From assembly GCA_015489295.1 (NCBI GenBank), contig WGAB01000053.1, positions 1 through 8,878 on the forward strand: DNA of 8,878 bases, given 5' to 3'. The DNA is from Caldifarciminota bacterium (GTDB lineage Bacteria > WOR-3 > Hydrothermia > WGAB01). The position numbers and the translations under genes were made by a program. The notes beneath the pieces were generated by a model. That model was not told the origin of the DNA, did not search any database, and saw only the letters and a list, made by a program, of their open reading frames with translations. Of the stretch, positions 8,492 to 8,878 are shown in pieces (the stretch's first letter is position 1; every line of letters starts with the position of its first letter).

Positions 8492-8878
8492 ATGGCAGGT
8501 GGGTGGTGGTTGCTTTGGGTCCTTTTGCAGGGGCCAGGCCCGGTGGGGGACGACCTCGCCCGCATGCTCGACGAGATCGTGGCCGAGGCCCCGGAGGTCA
8601 ATGTCAATACGGCCGATGTATCCACGCTGTTAACCCTGCCCTTCATGACCCCCGACCTGGCCGATCGAATCCTTCGGGAGCGGCAGCGTGCTCCCTTTGC
8701 CAACTGGGACGACTTCTCGGCCAGGGTGCCCCTGGATCCCCTGCAGGCCTATGTGTACGCCGGGGTGTTGCGGTTCCCTGTCCGACGGGCCCGGGTAACG
8801 GTTCAGGGGGCGTTCTGGGGCCGGGGCGCCCCAGGCACCTCCCGCTTTCGACCGGGGTTCCGGTGGCGGGTGCAGGGG
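8492..8878 (+). CDS. ComEA-like helix-hairpin-helix exported protein, 3' end missing
   Basis: The first 129 residues are visible, with the frame open to the window edge. Residues 1-19 (MAGGWWLLWVLLQGPGPVG) form a hydrophobic, Trp-rich signal-like segment, again without basic residues. Residues 37-79 carry a helix-hairpin-helix repeat of the ComEA type: VNVNTADVSTLLTLPFMTPDLADRI, then RERQRAPFANWDDFSARV. In ComEA this fold binds DNA during uptake, but the same fold also occurs in unrelated secreted proteins. The hairpin Gly of the usual LPGI loop is replaced by PFM, so DNA binding is doubtful. From about 95 on (FPVRRARVTVQGAFWGRG and RFRPGFRWRVQ) the pattern becomes alternating, basic and aromatic, like the first strands of an outer-membrane barrel. 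The start is taken as 8492 because GAGGG (8481-8485) sits 6 bases upstream; ATG 8486 abuts that site. Small leading spacer, probable operon with the Nudix gene. Confidence 0.7.
   Translation, partial: MAGGWWLLWVLLQGPGPVGDDLARMLDEIVAEAPEVNVNTADVSTLLTLPFMTPDLADRILRERQRAPFANWDDFSARVPLDPLQAYVYAGVLRFPVRRARVTVQGAFWGRGAPGTSRFRPGFRWRVQG

Overview
The window reads as ordinary chromosomal DNA from a GC-rich bacterium. Genes are tightly packed, Shine-Dalgarno sites of the AAGGAGG type are strong, and arginine is coded almost entirely by CGN. Two products look like outer-membrane or secreted proteins (a small beta-barrel candidate and an HhH protein that seems to run into a barrel), which points to a diderm. 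TrpS is of the Thermotoga-like 'SGMRPSGKLHIGH' type, and the proteins are rich in K/R/E. A deep-branching, possibly thermophilic and uncultivated lineage would fit, but the sequence alone does not fix the phylum.

Layout. On the minus strand, bases 1-851 hold most of trpS (3' end off the window). It diverges from a plus-strand gene (1012-1680) for an unrecognised exported beta-rich protein. That gene ends at a very strong hairpin terminator built from a perfect 40-bp palindrome. Its T-tail runs directly into the -35 box of the promoter for the next transcription unit.

That unit (1848-7764) is a run of seven plus-strand genes with short gaps or ATGA overlaps. It encodes a YtxH-like small membrane protein, glyceraldehyde-3-phosphate dehydrogenase, phosphoglycerate kinase, an M42 metallo-aminopeptidase, ketopantoate hydroxymethyltransferase (PanB), a 90-residue protein of unknown function and a GT-B glycosyltransferase. 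The gap-pgk pair carries out consecutive steps of lower glycolysis or gluconeogenesis. The rest is housekeeping (peptide turnover, pantothenate/CoA synthesis, glycan synthesis) with no evident shared pathway.

A 173-bp spacer (7765-7937), with weak hairpins and a good -10 element, leads to a Nudix hydrolase with the hallmarks of ADP-ribose pyrophosphatase. It is followed 23 bp later by a ComEA-like helix-hairpin-helix protein cut off by the window edge.

No tRNA, rRNA, CRISPR array, insertion sequence, integrase or toxin-antitoxin pair was seen, and I found no convincing new multi-gene system. The best leads are an insertion of about 70 residues in the TrpS catalytic domain, the two unrecognised proteins, the HhH-plus-barrel protein, and a repeated promoter layout.
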